From Prochlorococcus sp. AG-347-K19 (GTDB taxonomy: Bacteria; Cyanobacteriota; Cyanobacteriia; PCC-6307; Cyanobiaceae), in assembly GCA_003281335.1 (NCBI GenBank), contig QCCG01000001.1, positions 124,001 to 188,000 of the forward strand: a stretch of 64,000 nucleotides of DNA, given 5' to 3'. Position 1 is the first letter of the stretch. Each line of letters begins with the position of its first letter. Below are positions 9,356 through 22,677 of this stretch, one piece after another. The notes beneath the pieces were generated by a model, which saw only the letters and a list, made by a program, of their open reading frames with translations, ran no database searches and was not told the origin of the DNA. Made by a program: the position numbers and the translations under genes.

Positions 9356-10795
9356 TCAAATTTTAAACATATCTAGATCGTTATATTCATTCCTTAAAAA
9401 ATGATTCATTAATAAAAATCCAACAATTGTCCAAGTTTGATACGTTCTTGATTGTTGTCCAACCCAAGTACCAGTAGGACCATCAAAATATTCTGCCCAT
9501 TCTTGCTTAGGCAATTGATTAAGTTGACACCAATATGATTCCTCTATTAAAGATTTCATTTCTTCCATGAGGATCACATCGTCTGAACCATAATGTTTTT
9601 GATGTAATAGGACAGCTGTACCAAAAAACCAAAGTAAGCTTGGCCAATGACCACCGTTATGGTAACTCCAAGGCCAATTCTTTGGATCAGATCCAGTTTT
9701 ATTTTGCCATTCCTCGACATCCATATGAGGATGACAAATTCTCATAGGCATTTGAGCCATCAAATGCTGTCTGTTATGCAAAACTAATCTAAATAAAGCT
9801 CTTTGTTCTTCCGGAGGCAGTACTCCGAACATACACGCTAAAGAATTACCTAAACTGTAAAATCGAAAGTCAGGCCTTCCTGTCCTAATATTTCCTATTA
9901 AGTAACCACCTCTATTCTCTAACCAATCTTGTAGCCATGATGGAACCACTTGAGGTTGAACGTTAAATTCATTAAAGTGTTGATCATCACCATACTGCTC
10001 AGTTGGCCTTCTTCTTAAAATTTGCATTGTTTGGCTTGTAACCCAATAATGCTTTAAAAGAAAACTTCCTAAATCCTTAACCCATTGATTTGTAAGAATA
10101 AGTCTTTGGTCCAGAAGTCTACTAACATGATCTGCTCTACTTAATTCCATTAAATTAATACAACTTTTTAAACATCCATGAAGTAAAACTTCAACTTCTA
10201 GGGGTGCTCCCCATACATCCATAGGCCTATCAATCATAAATGCGCAATCTGGAACAAAAAGTACTGGAGTACCCTCGAATGTTGGATGTAGAACTAGATC
10301 TAGTAGAAGTTGAATACCTCTTTGGACGCTTTGACTTTTTCCGAAGGCATAATCACCGCTTTTATTGACATAATACCAACATAAAATGGGCCACCATAAA
10401 CTTGCATCTGCTGAAGTAATCCTCCCTATTGATCTCTGACCATAGTCTCCAATGAGCTGTCCATTTTCTTCAACGAAACTAGTGGGGAATACGCCACGTG
10501 TTTGGTAATTAGAGCTTTGTAACTCAAGGCAAACACTTAAGAACTTCTTGACAATTTCGTACCTTTTTTGGGTAATGAGGTAAATCATTACAGGAACATT
10601 GTCTCTTAAAAATATTTCTCCGTAATTTAATTTTTTATTTTTTGTTGGGTGTTCTAGTGCAGCAACGCTTCCCACCAACTCGCCTGATATTTCAACCAAA
10701 GTCTTTTCGAAGTGTTTTTTTGCATTTGTTACAATTTTCTCTTCATCAGAACTTGGTCTTACTCTTAAATTTTTTTGACTAAATCTTTCTGCCAT
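9356..10795 (-). CDS. Neutral/alkaline invertase (GH100)
   Basis: Cytosolic GH100 enzymes split sucrose into glucose and fructose. In picocyanobacteria sucrose and glucosylglycerate serve as compatible solutes or carbon stores. The 479-residue sequence shows GH100 hallmarks: FLRDNVPVMIYLI, DASLWWPILCWYY, DQHFNEFNVQPQVVPSWLQDW (read as QHFNEFNVQPQ), and NWPWSYHNGGHWPSLLW. Length fits the family (about 450-480). It lies between petD and the rRNA leader and is transcribed away from the rRNA operon. Confidence 0.92.
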   Translation of the reverse strand: MAERFSQKNLRVRPSSDEEKIVTNAKKHFEKTLVEISGELVGSVAALEHPTKNKKLNYGEIFLRDNVPVMIYLITQKRYEIVKKFLSVCLELQSSNYQTRGVFPTSFVEENGQLIGDYGQRSIGRITSADASLWWPILCWYYVNKSGDYAFGKSQSVQRGIQLLLDLVLHPTFEGTPVLFVPDCAFMIDRPMDVWGAPLEVEVLLHGCLKSCINLMELSRADHVSRLLDQRLILTNQWVKDLGSFLLKHYWVTSQTMQILRRRPTEQYGDDQHFNEFNVQPQVVPSWLQDWLENRGGYLIGNIRTGRPDFRFYSLGNSLACMFGVLPPEEQRALFRLVLHNRQHLMAQMPMRICHPHMDVEEWQNKTGSDPKNWPWSYHNGGHWPSLLWFFGTAVLLHQKHYGSDDVILMEEMKSLIEESYWCQLNQLPKQEWAEYFDGPTGTWVGQQSRTYQTWTIVGFLLMNHFLRNEYNDLDMFKI

Positions 10796-11396
10796 TTCAT
10801 TTATATCCCTTTATTTAAGCCTAGTTGTTCAACAAGACTTTGATCAAATAAAAAATTAATAAAAAATTTTTGTATAAAAGGTTGCACAATTACAGTCGGA
10901 TGGTTTAGTATTTTCTTCTGGGCAGAAATATAGTTTTTGCATTATTCATGAAATCACCTTAAATCTAATTTTTGGTCAATGAATGAATATTTTGGAGATT
11001 TGATTTCGATCATTATTTTCAGCCAGAAGAAGGGTTTTCCCTTCAAAATGAGTTATTCACTTGTTGACTAACTCTGCACCTAGAAAATTTAAAACTTAGG
11101 AACTGATGCTTTTATTGCGTCAAGAAAAACTAAATTTTTTTTAGTTATTTCAAGATGTACATGCAATAAAGGTGTGAGGTCCCGTCAAGAATATATAAAA
11201 ATGTCATCAATTGCTAACTTTTGGTATTGATGTAAACGGATCTGAGATCTTGGAAAGTCACTTTAGAAATATTTTAATGTGCACTCAATGTAATCCTTAA
11301 ATATTTAAGGAGGCTGAAGCTGAATACAAAAACTGAATTTTTATTTGGATAAAGCAATTCAATTTGAGTAGATTTATCTACAAAAGGATTTGAACA
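10796..11396 (+). promoter_or_regulatory. rRNA operon upstream and leader region
   Basis: This 600-bp gene-free stretch lies between the divergent invertase and 16S rRNA genes. It should carry the rRNA promoter, the pre-16S leader and the invertase promoter. I see no open frame with coding character. Several -10-like AT-rich hexamers exist (for example TATAAA near 10872 and TATATAAAA near 11190), but I cannot choose the real promoter by eye in DNA this AT-rich. Confidence 0.5.
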
Positions 11397-12880
<1,484 letters not shown>

Positions 12881-13002
12881 CAGGGAGACAACAAAATGTT
12901 TAATATTATTTTGTCACCTTAGGTCGATCGGTATCTCATGTTTTTAATTTATTAAGAATTTCATTTCCTAAGTTTTTCTAGGTCACACCCATTATTTTTC
13001 CT

Positions 13003-13076
<74 letters not shown>

Positions 13077-13088
13077 TATCTCTATGTT

Positions 13089-13161
13089 GGGGGTATAGCT
13101 CAGTTGGTAGAGCGCCTGCTTTGCAAGCAGGATGTCAGCGGTTCGAGTCCGCTTACCTCCA
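13089..13161 (+). tRNA. tRNA-Ala(TGC)
   Basis: Cloverleaf with acceptor GGGGGTA/TACCTCC (one G-T pair) and discriminator A. The anticodon arm CCTGC-TTTGCAA-GCAGG gives anticodon TGC, and the T loop is TTCGAGT. It is the second tRNA of the 16S-23S spacer. Confidence 0.98.
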
Positions 13162-13292
13162 CTGATTACCACCTCTTCCATAATCTGTAGAAAGGAAATG
13201 TATTGAGTTGTGATCAAATTCTGAACGAATCTAGCTTCCTAATGAAATCATTAAGATGCTGGACTCATTGAATTAATTTCATTGTTTTCAGA

Positions 13293-13312
13293 GAACCTTG
13301 ACAACTGCATAG
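13293..13312 (+). other. 5' strand of the 23S rRNA processing stem (with boxA-like sequence)
   Basis: GAACCTTGACAACTGCATAG, about 105 nt before mature 23S, is complementary to bases 16331-16350 (CTATGCAGTTCTCAAGGTTC) with a single mismatch. Such long pairing around 23S is the substrate for RNase III pre-rRNA processing. The same block matches the conserved antitermination/boxA-type region of cyanobacterial spacers. Confidence 0.75.
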
Positions 13313-13417
13313 ATTATTTTTAAAGACAATAAGCATCTTTAATGATGCAGATTTATTATTTGTGCGAATGCATTAATAACAATTCTATTAAGCTGATGCT
13401 TCAATTTTGAAGTTATT

Positions 13418-16293
<2,876 letters not shown>

Positions 16294-16330
16294 ATAAACT
16301 TAATTTATTGTTTTTAATACATATAATTTT

Positions 16331-16350
16331 CTATGCAGTTCTCAAGGTTC
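16331..16350 (+). other. 3' strand of the 23S rRNA processing stem
   Basis: CTATGCAGTTCTCAAGGTTC pairs with 13293-13312 over 19 of 20 bases, enclosing the whole 23S gene. It lies in the 63-bp 23S-5S spacer. Confidence 0.75.
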
Positions 16351-16356
16351 ACACTA

Positions 16357-16473
16357 TCCTGGTGTTCATGGCGATGTGGAACCACTCCGATCCATCTCGA
16401 ACTCGGTTGTGAAACGCATCAGCGGCGAAAATATTTAGGGGGTAGCCCCTTGAGAAAATAGCTCAATGCCAGG
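16357..16473 (+). rRNA. rrf: 5S ribosomal RNA
   Basis: About 117 nt opening TCCTGGTGTTCATGGCGATG and closing CAATGCCAGG. The terminal bases pair (CCTGG/CCAGG), and the conserved loop CGATCCATCTCGAACTCGG is present. It is followed 16 bp later by a strong terminator. Confidence 0.97.
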
Positions 16474-16488
16474 TAAAAATATTTAAAA

Positions 16489-16520
16489 GGGTTTACTCTT
16501 CTTTGAGTAAGCCCTTTTTT
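16489..16520. terminator. Bidirectional intrinsic terminator after 5S and fpg
   Basis: Stem GGGTTTACTC (16489-16498), loop TTCTTT, stem GAGTAAGCCC (16505-16514), then a run of T. One G-T wobble lies in the stem. An A run precedes the stem, so it should also stop minus-strand transcription of fpg, whose stop codon lies within the T run. Confidence 0.85.
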
Positions 16521-17400
16521 ATTTTTGGCATTTAGGACACCAATGTGTACTTCTTCCAGTAATTTTTTGCCTTTCAATTAAATTTCCGCATTTATGACAT
16601 TCTTTACCAGTTCTCCTATAAACATTTGTCTGTAAACCAAAATTGCCATTCTCTCCCTCCAAGTCTCTAAAATCACTAAATGTTGTTCCCCCAGAACCTA
16701 TACTTTTTTTTAATACAGATATAATTGATTCTCTGAGCTTGATTAACTCACTCTTGTTGATTGTTTGAGCTTCTCTAAAAGGAGAGATGCCAGCGGAGTA
16801 TAAACTTTCATCAGCATAAATATTACCTATACCTGCCACTATTGTTTGATCTAATAAAATAGCTTTTATAGATTTTGTTCTCTTTGAAATAACTTTCTTA
16901 AGGTATTTTGTATTAAAGTCTTTAGAAAATGGTTCAGGTCCTAATGTGCCTAATCCTTTGATTATTTTATTAGGTGTTAACCCTTGCTTAATCCACCACA
17001 TTTGGCCAAAACTTCTTACGTCAATGTATCTGAGTTCATTATTTTTTTTATCGAAAAATCTTACTCTTGTATGTCTACAGGGTGGAGTAAGTTTATTAAT
17101 AAATTTGAAATATCCAGTCATTCTTAAATGAACCACAAGAAATCCATTATGTTTTAATGTTGATTTCTCATTAATTTTAATATTCTCATTTTCAATTATT
17201 TTTAATTCAGCTATTAAATATTTTCCTCTTCTATCCCATTTATAAAAAAGCGAGTTCTGAATTCCCTTAATAAATTCTTTCTTGTTGGCAGGTAATGCTA
17301 CAGTTGAATCCCTACATATTTCTACTTTTTTAACAATAAAGTTATTAAGTTTTTGCTCTAAACCTCTTCTAACAGTTTCAACTTCAGGTAATTCAGGCAA
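16519..17400 (-). CDS. fpg: Formamidopyrimidine-DNA glycosylase
   Basis: Fpg/MutM excises 8-oxoguanine and formamidopyrimidines and then cleaves the abasic strand. The 293-residue protein starts with the catalytic [15 protein letters not shown] (Pro2 nucleophile, Glu3). It has the helix-two-turn-helix region with [11 protein letters not shown] and ends in the zinc finger CHKCGN...WCPKC. It converges with the rRNA operon and lies 4 bp after psaE. Confidence 0.96.
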   Translation of the reverse strand: MPELPEVETVRRGLEQKLNNFIVKKVEICRDSTVALPANKKEFIKGIQNSLFYKWDRRGKYLIAELKIIENENIKINEKSTLKHNGFLVVHLRMTGYFKFINKLTPPCRHTRVRFFDKKNNELRYIDVRSFGQMWWIKQGLTPNKIIKGLGTLGPEPFSKDFNTKYLKKVISKRTKSIKAILLDQTIVAGIGNIYADESLYSAGISPFREAQTINKSELIKLRESIISVLKKSIGSGGTTFSDFRDLEGENGNFGLQTNVYRRTGKECHKCGNLIERQKITGRSTHWCPKCQK

Positions 17401-17404
17401 TTAT

Positions 17405-17614
17405 TTAAGCTTTCTCTAATTCACTTTCAGCAAAATTATTTGTATTTGCTCCACCATCAGTTCCGCTTATCCCAGCGTAATTTACTTTATCGAATCGGAC
17501 TACGCAGTTATATTTAATACCTGAAGTATCAACTGAAGCAACTTTACCTATTTCATTGTACCAATATGATTCTGGTCTTTTTACTCTTACGAGATCTCCT
17601 CTTGAAATTGCCAT
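17405..17614 (-). CDS. psaE: Photosystem I subunit IV PsaE
   Basis: PsaE is a small stromal PSI subunit that helps dock ferredoxin and supports cyclic electron flow. The 69-residue SH3-like barrel starts [20 protein letters not shown] and contains the typical [11 protein letters not shown] and NNFAESEL. It is 4 bp upstream of fpg, so they are probably co-transcribed. Confidence 0.97.
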   Translation of the reverse strand: MAISRGDLVRVKRPESYWYNEIGKVASVDTSGIKYNCVVRFDKVNYAGISGTDGGANTNNFAESELEKA

Positions 17615-17694
17615 TACTATTAATTTAACTTTTTGTAGAATAACTCATCATTAATATTCTTAGACAAATTATTCACACATATTAATTAAAAGTT

Positions 17695-18465
17695 TTAACA
17701 AAAATCATTTATTAAATTATTTTCGAATTCTTCTTTTGCAGGCTTACTTCCCATCCATTTCCTGCCAGGTATTCTTACATCTAATTCATTTGCATCACAA
17801 TTGATTGAAAGAATTAGTTTTTTATCTTCTTGATTTAGTACGTTTAAAACTTTTCTACCTTTAATATTTTTAAATGAGTTACTTTGGATAATTATAGGAC
17901 CATAAATTTTTTTATCTAACTCAAATAATTCATTATTGTTTTTATTTTCAGTTGTTTCAAAATTTTCTGAATTAATTTTGTTCTTTATTCTTATTATGAG
18001 TTTCTGACCAACTTTTATTGAATCAGGATTATTGAGATTATTTAATTCTATTAGATCGAATACCTTTAGATTATATTTGTTTGATATTTCAGTAAGATTT
18101 TCGCCAGTTTGAACAATATGATAATTATTTATTAAATCTGATTCATTTTTATTATTTTCAGTAGATTTGGAGATAGTAAGATTTTGGCCAACAAAAATAT
18201 AATTTTCATCTTCTAAGTTATTCAATTTAATAATTAAATCTTTATTTATTGAATAAAATTTTGAAATACTTGATATTGTATCACCACTTTTTACAATATG
18301 AATTTTTTTTATTTCAGTTTTTTCTTCAGTAATTGATTCTTTTCTAGCAATATTTTCAATTTTATTTTTTGTTGAAAATATCTTTTCTTCTGATTTTATT
18401 AATGATTGATTAAAAAAATTAATAAATATGGCAATTACTAAAAATGTAAATTTCATAAAACTCAC
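17695..18465 (-). CDS. Exported protein with two LysM repeats
   Basis: The 256-residue protein has an N-terminal signal peptide or anchor (about 5-22) and two LysM domains that bind peptidoglycan. The first is around 53-98 (HIVKSGDTISSISKFY, LNNLEDENYIFVGQNL) and the second around 114-159 (YHIVQTGENLTEISNKY, VGQKLII). The C-terminal 90 residues are unlike any domain I know and contain a conserved-looking DVRIPGRKW. It is probably a cell-wall-attached periplasmic protein; any catalytic activity is unknown. Confidence 0.85.
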   Translation of the reverse strand: MSFMKFTFLVIAIFINFFNQSLIKSEEKIFSTKNKIENIARKESITEEKTEIKKIHIVKSGDTISSISKFYSINKDLIIKLNNLEDENYIFVGQNLTISKSTENNKNESDLINNYHIVQTGENLTEISNKYNLKVFDLIELNNLNNPDSIKVGQKLIIRIKNKINSENFETTENKNNNELFELDKKIYGPIIIQSNSFKNIKGRKVLNVLNQEDKKLILSINCDANELDVRIPGRKWMGSKPAKEEFENNLINDFC

Positions 18466-18528
18466 TATTTATTTAAAGATAATCTTTAAATTTAAAATCG
18501 CTAGGTTTTTGAGAACAATTTAAGTAAT

Positions 18529-19920
18529 TTAAACCTGAAAAATAAACTTTAAAAATTTCTTTATTCTTTCGTAGGGAGGGTACCGCAGATTTGAATCAAA
18601 TAAAAAACCTTTAAAAGTAATAGATTTTTGATTTGAAAAATTTCGAAATCCTTCTTCTCCATGAAATTTACCAATACCACTTTGCCCAACACCTCCAAAC
18701 GGTAAATTTGGAATAAGGACTGGTAACATCACATCATTTATACAAATTGTTCCTGAACTGGTTACTTTTGAAATATGATTATGAATTTTTTTATTGCCTC
18801 CAAATAAGTAGATTGCTAATGGTTTTGATGTTTGACTAATCTTTTCTAAAGCTGATTCCTTATCATTGATTTTAATTACTGGAAGTAGTGAACTGAATAG
18901 TTCTTTCTGCAAAATATCTATTTCATTTAATTTAGTTCTCAAAATTGTAGGAGATATTTTAAACTTTTTTTTACTAAAAGTCCCCCCAAATAAAATTCTT
19001 TTTTCTTTTTTATATTGTTTGAGAATTTCTAAAGTTGATTTAAATTGCTTTTTCTCTAATTTTGATAAGTTTTCCGAAATAATTGGATTATCTCCGTAAA
19101 AACTTACTATGCACTCCTTTAATTTTTCTATAAAAGTATTTTCAATTTCTTTGTCTACAAAGATATGATTCGGAGCCATGCATGATTGACCAGAATTAAA
19201 AAATTTGCCCCAAACAATTCTTTTAGCAGCCACTTCTAAATTTGCATTCTTGAAAATAATTACAGGATTTGTTCCGCTTAACTCAAGAGTTAATGGAGTT
19301 AAGTTTTTTGAAGCTAATCTCATTATAGATTTTCCAGTTTCAGTACTTCCTGTAAAAAATATGTGGTCAAAATTTTGTTCAATTAATTTTATGGATTGTT
19401 TATAATCACCCTCTACTGTCATTAGGACATCTTTACTGAAATATTTGGAGGTAAGCTTTTTTATAAGTTTTGAGGTCGCAGGACATTTCTCTGATGGCTT
19501 TATAACTGCAGTATTTCCTGCTGAGAAAATATTTACCAATGGCTTAAAAACATAAAGTAATGGATAATTATAAGGACCAAGAATTAAGACACAACCAAGA
19601 GGTTCATAAATAACTTTTGAGGATGATGGAAATAGATAAAAAGGTGTTTCAACCTTTTTTGGTCGCATCCAAGAATTGAGTTTCTTTTTTATGAGTGAAA
19701 TTTCTTCTTTCACCAAAAGGATTTCTGAAAGCCCTTCAATTTCAGATTTACCTAGATCAACAAAAAGTGATTTTATTATCTCTTTTTTATTTTCATTCAA
19801 AAGTTTAGAAACTATATTGATATGTTGGATCCGCCACTTTATATCTTCTGTTTTACCAGTTAGAACTGTATTTTTTAATTTATTAATATCTACTAAATGA
19901 AATTTATCAGAAATTTTCAT
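18529..19920 (-). CDS. Aldehyde dehydrogenase, class 3-like (fatty aldehyde type)
   Basis: The 463-residue NAD(P)-dependent aldehyde dehydrogenase has catalytic Cys247 (FNSGQSCMAP), general base Glu213 (TLELSGTNP), cofactor motif FTGSTETGK and the NPF-like end NLPFGGVGQSG. Short length and a hydrophobic C-terminal tail (FLKFIFQV) are typical of class 3 ALDHs, which oxidise long-chain aldehydes, possibly attached to membranes. In cyanobacteria this type converts fatty aldehydes to fatty acids; that role is inferred. Confidence 0.9.
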   Translation of the reverse strand: MKISDKFHLVDINKLKNTVLTGKTEDIKWRIQHINIVSKLLNENKKEIIKSLFVDLGKSEIEGLSEILLVKEEISLIKKKLNSWMRPKKVETPFYLFPSSSKVIYEPLGCVLILGPYNYPLLYVFKPLVNIFSAGNTAVIKPSEKCPATSKLIKKLTSKYFSKDVLMTVEGDYKQSIKLIEQNFDHIFFTGSTETGKSIMRLASKNLTPLTLELSGTNPVIIFKNANLEVAAKRIVWGKFFNSGQSCMAPNHIFVDKEIENTFIEKLKECIVSFYGDNPIISENLSKLEKKQFKSTLEILKQYKKEKRILFGGTFSKKKFKISPTILRTKLNEIDILQKELFSSLLPVIKINDKESALEKISQTSKPLAIYLFGGNKKIHNHISKVTSSGTICINDVMLPVLIPNLPFGGVGQSGIGKFHGEEGFRNFSNQKSITFKGFLFDSNLRYPPYERIKKFLKFIFQV

Positions 19921-20077
19921 TTTATTCCCATGAATAATATTAAATATATCAGAGGATAAATTGTAAATAACTAAGTTTTTTAGCTACTTAAATCAAAGTG
20001 AATGATTTATAAGAAATAATCAAATTTATTAATATTGTTTTTAAAAATTAAAAAATTTTCTTAGTTAATATATTTCT

Positions 20078-20968
20078 ATGAGGGAAAAATTTTCAATTAG
20101 ATTGATAGCTATAAATGAAATACCAGAAGTTACAAACTGGGCGAAGTCAGAAGGATTTTCTCCAGGAATGGATGATGTATCAATTTATAGAAATACTGAC
20201 AAACAAGGAGTATGGGTAGCTTGTCTCGATAATAACCCTATAGGTTCTATTGCGTGTGTTAAATATAATTCCTCGTATGGTTTTATAGGTTTATTTATCA
20301 TTAAAAAAGAGTACCGAAATAATGGATATGGAGTGAGGTTATGGAAACATGCCCTCGATTATTTAAAAAATGTTGATTGTATTGGTCTTGAGGCTGCCCC
20401 AGATAGATTGAATGATTACGCAAAGTGGGGTTTTAGGAAATCTTCCATTACAAATCGATGGAAATTAAAAGGTTCTCGAGATTTGCCATTGAGAAATTTC
20501 TATAAAGATCAATTTCATTCTTTCAAAGTTGTCCCGGGTAATAAAATTTCCTCTGAAGCAGTCTTAATTTATGATGATCAAAGAGAACCTAGTCCCAGGC
20601 CACATTTTCTAAATGACTGGTTGAAGAATTCTCATGGTAATGTCAGTGCAATTATCGATAATAATGGGATGTGCCATGGATTTGGCAGGATAAGACCTTG
20701 TGTATTGGAGGATAATGAGCAAGGCTGGAGAATCGGACCTCTTTTAGCGGATACTCCACCACTTGCTGAACTATTAATAAGGAAGTTAGTTGGTCAATTA
20801 GATTCCCAAATCTTATTGGATTGCTCTAATCTGAATCCTTATGCAAATTATCTTTTATCAAGTTTAGGATTTGAGGAAATATCAAATACTTACAGAATGT
20901 ATAAAGGCATTCAACCTTCCTGCTCAATGAATCAAGTATACGGACTTGCCTGTTTGGAACTGGGGTGA
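20078..20968 (+). CDS. GNAT-family N-acetyltransferase, two-domain
   Basis: The 296 residues form an N-terminal GNAT domain with the acetyl-CoA loop RNNGYGVRLW (about 87-96), followed by a C-terminal half with a second GNAT-like fold (FGRIRPC, WRIGPLLADTPPLAELL, LGFEEISNTYRMYKG). The YRMYKG ending is typical of two-domain acetyltransferases of the YitI/Acetyltransf_18 type. The substrate cannot be told from sequence. Confidence 0.82.
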   Translation: MREKFSIRLIAINEIPEVTNWAKSEGFSPGMDDVSIYRNTDKQGVWVACLDNNPIGSIACVKYNSSYGFIGLFIIKKEYRNNGYGVRLWKHALDYLKNVDCIGLEAAPDRLNDYAKWGFRKSSITNRWKLKGSRDLPLRNFYKDQFHSFKVVPGNKISSEAVLIYDDQREPSPRPHFLNDWLKNSHGNVSAIIDNNGMCHGFGRIRPCVLEDNEQGWRIGPLLADTPPLAELLIRKLVGQLDSQILLDCSNLNPYANYLLSSLGFEEISNTYRMYKGIQPSCSMNQVYGLACLELG

Positions 20969-21040
20969 TTTCCCTTAAAGCCTTAACTTTGCCTTTTGTT
21001 TCAGTAATACTGAAAGAAGATTGTTGGATTATCCCTAAGC

Positions 21041-21289
21041 TTAACTTTCAAAAGGTTTCAAAATTTTTTCTACAATATCAGCGTTGATTATGGTGATCTC
21101 TCCATTATCAATATTGGCAACTTGAAACAAGGTCCATGAATTTGGATTTCTAGCTCCTCCAATACAGTCGATAACTTGACCGACCCAATAATTTTTATTC
21201 TTTTCCTTAGTATCTTCGCAATTTTCTTTTTTAATTGCGACATAATCACCAGCCTTAACCAAAAGAAATTCAGGAGTTGACGAGCTCAC
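21041..21289 (-). CDS. DUF3104-like small cyanobacterial protein
   Basis: An 82-residue soluble protein with alternating beta-type segments: FLLVKAGDYVAIK, YWVGQVIDCIGGARNPNSW, LFQVANIDNGEITIINADIVEKIL. This pattern resembles the marine picocyanobacterial family DUF3104, which looks like a small beta-barrel (SH3/Tudor-like) fold. That assignment is from memory. The function is unknown. Confidence 0.65.
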   Translation of the reverse strand: MSSSTPEFLLVKAGDYVAIKKENCEDTKEKNKNYWVGQVIDCIGGARNPNSWTLFQVANIDNGEITIINADIVEKILKPFES

Positions 21290-21386
21290 AATAAATAGCC
21301 AATAGTATATGAGTACTATAGTAAGTTATTAGTTTTGTTGCTGAACTTTGAATTATTTAGCAAACTAGAGGTAATTCAAACAAAAA

Positions 21387-21479
21387 ATGGAATCAACTGA
21401 AATTGCTATATTTTCAACATTATTGGGGTTAATTTTAGCTTTAACTGACGCTTATATAGAAAGAAATATTCCTGGATAA
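21387..21479 (+). CDS. 30-residue single-span membrane protein
   Basis: ATG at 21387 preceded by an AGAGGT ribosome-binding-like sequence. The product begins MESTEIAIFSTLLGL and continues through one hydrophobic helix to DAYIERNIPG. Size and layout resemble the tiny subunits of photosystems or the cytochrome b6f complex, but I cannot match it to a named one. Confidence 0.5.
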   Translation: MESTEIAIFSTLLGLILALTDAYIERNIPG

Positions 21480-21496
21480 TATTTCCAATTCATTTT

Positions 21497-21631
21497 TTAA
21501 ATTAAATAAGATTTAAGCTGATCTAATATATCGGCACGGTTAGAAACTAATTTTGTAAAAACCAAATATATTAATCCTCCCATTGCGAGTCTTCCGTTTA
21601 ATTTCTCTAACTGTTTTAGTTTTCTCAACAA
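21497..21631 (-). pseudogene. Short Hli-like (high-light-inducible/CAB) ORF, probably degenerate
   Basis: A 44-codon minus-strand frame reads LRKLKQLEKLNGRLAMGGLIY, given here as KLEKLNGRLAMGG-type core LEKLNGRLAMGGLI. This matches the chlorophyll-binding motif ExxNGRxAMxG of Hli proteins. No ATG precedes the motif in frame: two TTG codons (21626-21631) are the only plausible starts, and the frame stays open upstream through non-Hli sequence. Hli proteins bind chlorophyll and carotenoid and protect photosystems under stress. This may be a decayed copy or a very short TTG-started member. Confidence 0.5.
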
Positions 21632-21739
21632 ATTTCTTTTGTGATTAAACAAAATTTAAACGGTTCACAAAATAAAAAAGTATTGGTTACTTCAAAATTA
21701 AAAAATTTATAGAAATATTATTTCAAATACGAATTAGAC

Positions 21740-21877
21740 TTAAAGCCAAGCTTCTTTCATCTCAAGATAAAGTCTCTCGCTTTCGGCAGAATTAATTTTG
21801 CTGTCTGAATATGATTGCTGCTGCTGCTGCTGCTGCTGCTGTGTTGAGTTAGTATTAGAATTTTGGACTTCGCTCAT
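21740..21877 (-). CDS. Small polyglutamine protein, 45 residues
   Basis: Minus-strand ORF starting MSEVQNSNTNST, then nine consecutive Gln, then SYSDSKINSAESERLY and ending KEAWL. Eight of the nine Gln codons are identical CAG. The C-terminal part looks like a conserved short helix. Function unknown. The repeat makes the length prone to slippage. Confidence 0.6.
   Translation of the reverse strand: MSEVQNSNTNSTQQQQQQQQQSYSDSKINSAESERLYLEMKEAWL
21818..21841. repeat. (CTG)8 / (CAG)8 trinucleotide microsatellite
   Basis: Eight perfect CTG units on the plus strand (CAG on the coding minus strand), extended by one CAA codon, encode the polyGln tract of the small protein at 21740-21877. Long perfect triplet repeats are rare in streamlined AT-rich genomes. 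Confidence 0.95.
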
Positions 21878-21993
21878 TTGAAGACTTAAATATTTGTGTT
21901 TATTCTCTCATATTTAGAGCTTTTTTTGTAAACTTAAATTCTTAAATTTTATTTAAATTTCCTATGTTTTTTATTTTCCTGTTTTGAGTGAAG

Positions 21994-22095
21994 TTATTTC
22001 GCTACAGTAGTTTTGGCATATAGGAATTTAACTTCCCAATATACAATTCCTAGGAAGATAGCACTTGCAATAATAATTTCAGAAATGGCTAACAT
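21994..22095 (-). CDS. 33-residue single-span membrane protein
   Basis: Minus-strand ORF beginning MLAISEIIIASAIFLGIVYW, one hydrophobic helix followed by a short basic tail ending TVAK. It is similar in layout to small photosystem or assembly subunits; no family recognised. Confidence 0.5.
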   Translation of the reverse strand: MLAISEIIIASAIFLGIVYWEVKFLYAKTTVAK

Positions 22096-22242
22096 TTTAA
22101 TTTTCAATACTTGTTTAATTTTGGTATCAATTTACACAGAATGCAATAGGTACTAATTACATTTAAGATTTTAAAAAATCTTATTTAATAAAATAACGCG
22201 TCGAAATAATATAAAATTTGAAGTTAGATACATATTATTTAC

Positions 22243-22677
22243 GTGGGAAATTTCATAAATTCAACAATCCTAATACCTTTAATACCTTTAGTAACCTCTT
22301 TATTTATTCTTATTTTATTGATAAGTTTTAACAGAACTATTAACAGGTTAACAAAACCTGTTACTGCCCTGGTTGCATTATCTTTATTAAGTTCTGCTTT
22401 TATAAGCTCATTTGACTATTTTAAGAAAATAGAAGAAGAATTAGTTTTATCTCAAGTTCTCAAATTTTTTGAAGAAAAAAATTTAGTCATACATCTCAAT
22501 TTAGTAAATGAAAAAATTATAATTTTTTTCTCATTAATAATGATATTAATTATTGGAATATCTTTTTATAAATTGCCTAGAAAAAAAGGTTATGTCTCAT
22601 TAATGATTAGCCTAGGATTAATTTCTTCTTCGCTGATGCTCTCTATATTGCTAATAGATTTCTCAGCACTAATCTAA
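22243..22677 (+). CDS. Four-span membrane protein with NdhD/NdhF-like N-terminus
   Basis: The 144-residue ORF uses a GTG start (no in-frame ATG upstream). Hydrophobic segments lie at about 8-29, 38-56, 90-105 and 117-141. The first segment (ILIPLIPLVTSLFILILL) resembles the first helix of proton-pumping NDH-1 subunits NdhD/NdhF, but the protein is far too short to be one. It converges with the PTOX gene, and the two reading frames overlap by 4 bp. Confidence 0.55.
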   Translation: MGNFINSTILIPLIPLVTSLFILILLISFNRTINRLTKPVTALVALSLLSSAFISSFDYFKKIEEELVLSQVLKFFEEKNLVIHLNLVNEKIIIFFSLIMILIIGISFYKLPRKKGYVSLMISLGLISSSLMLSILLIDFSALI

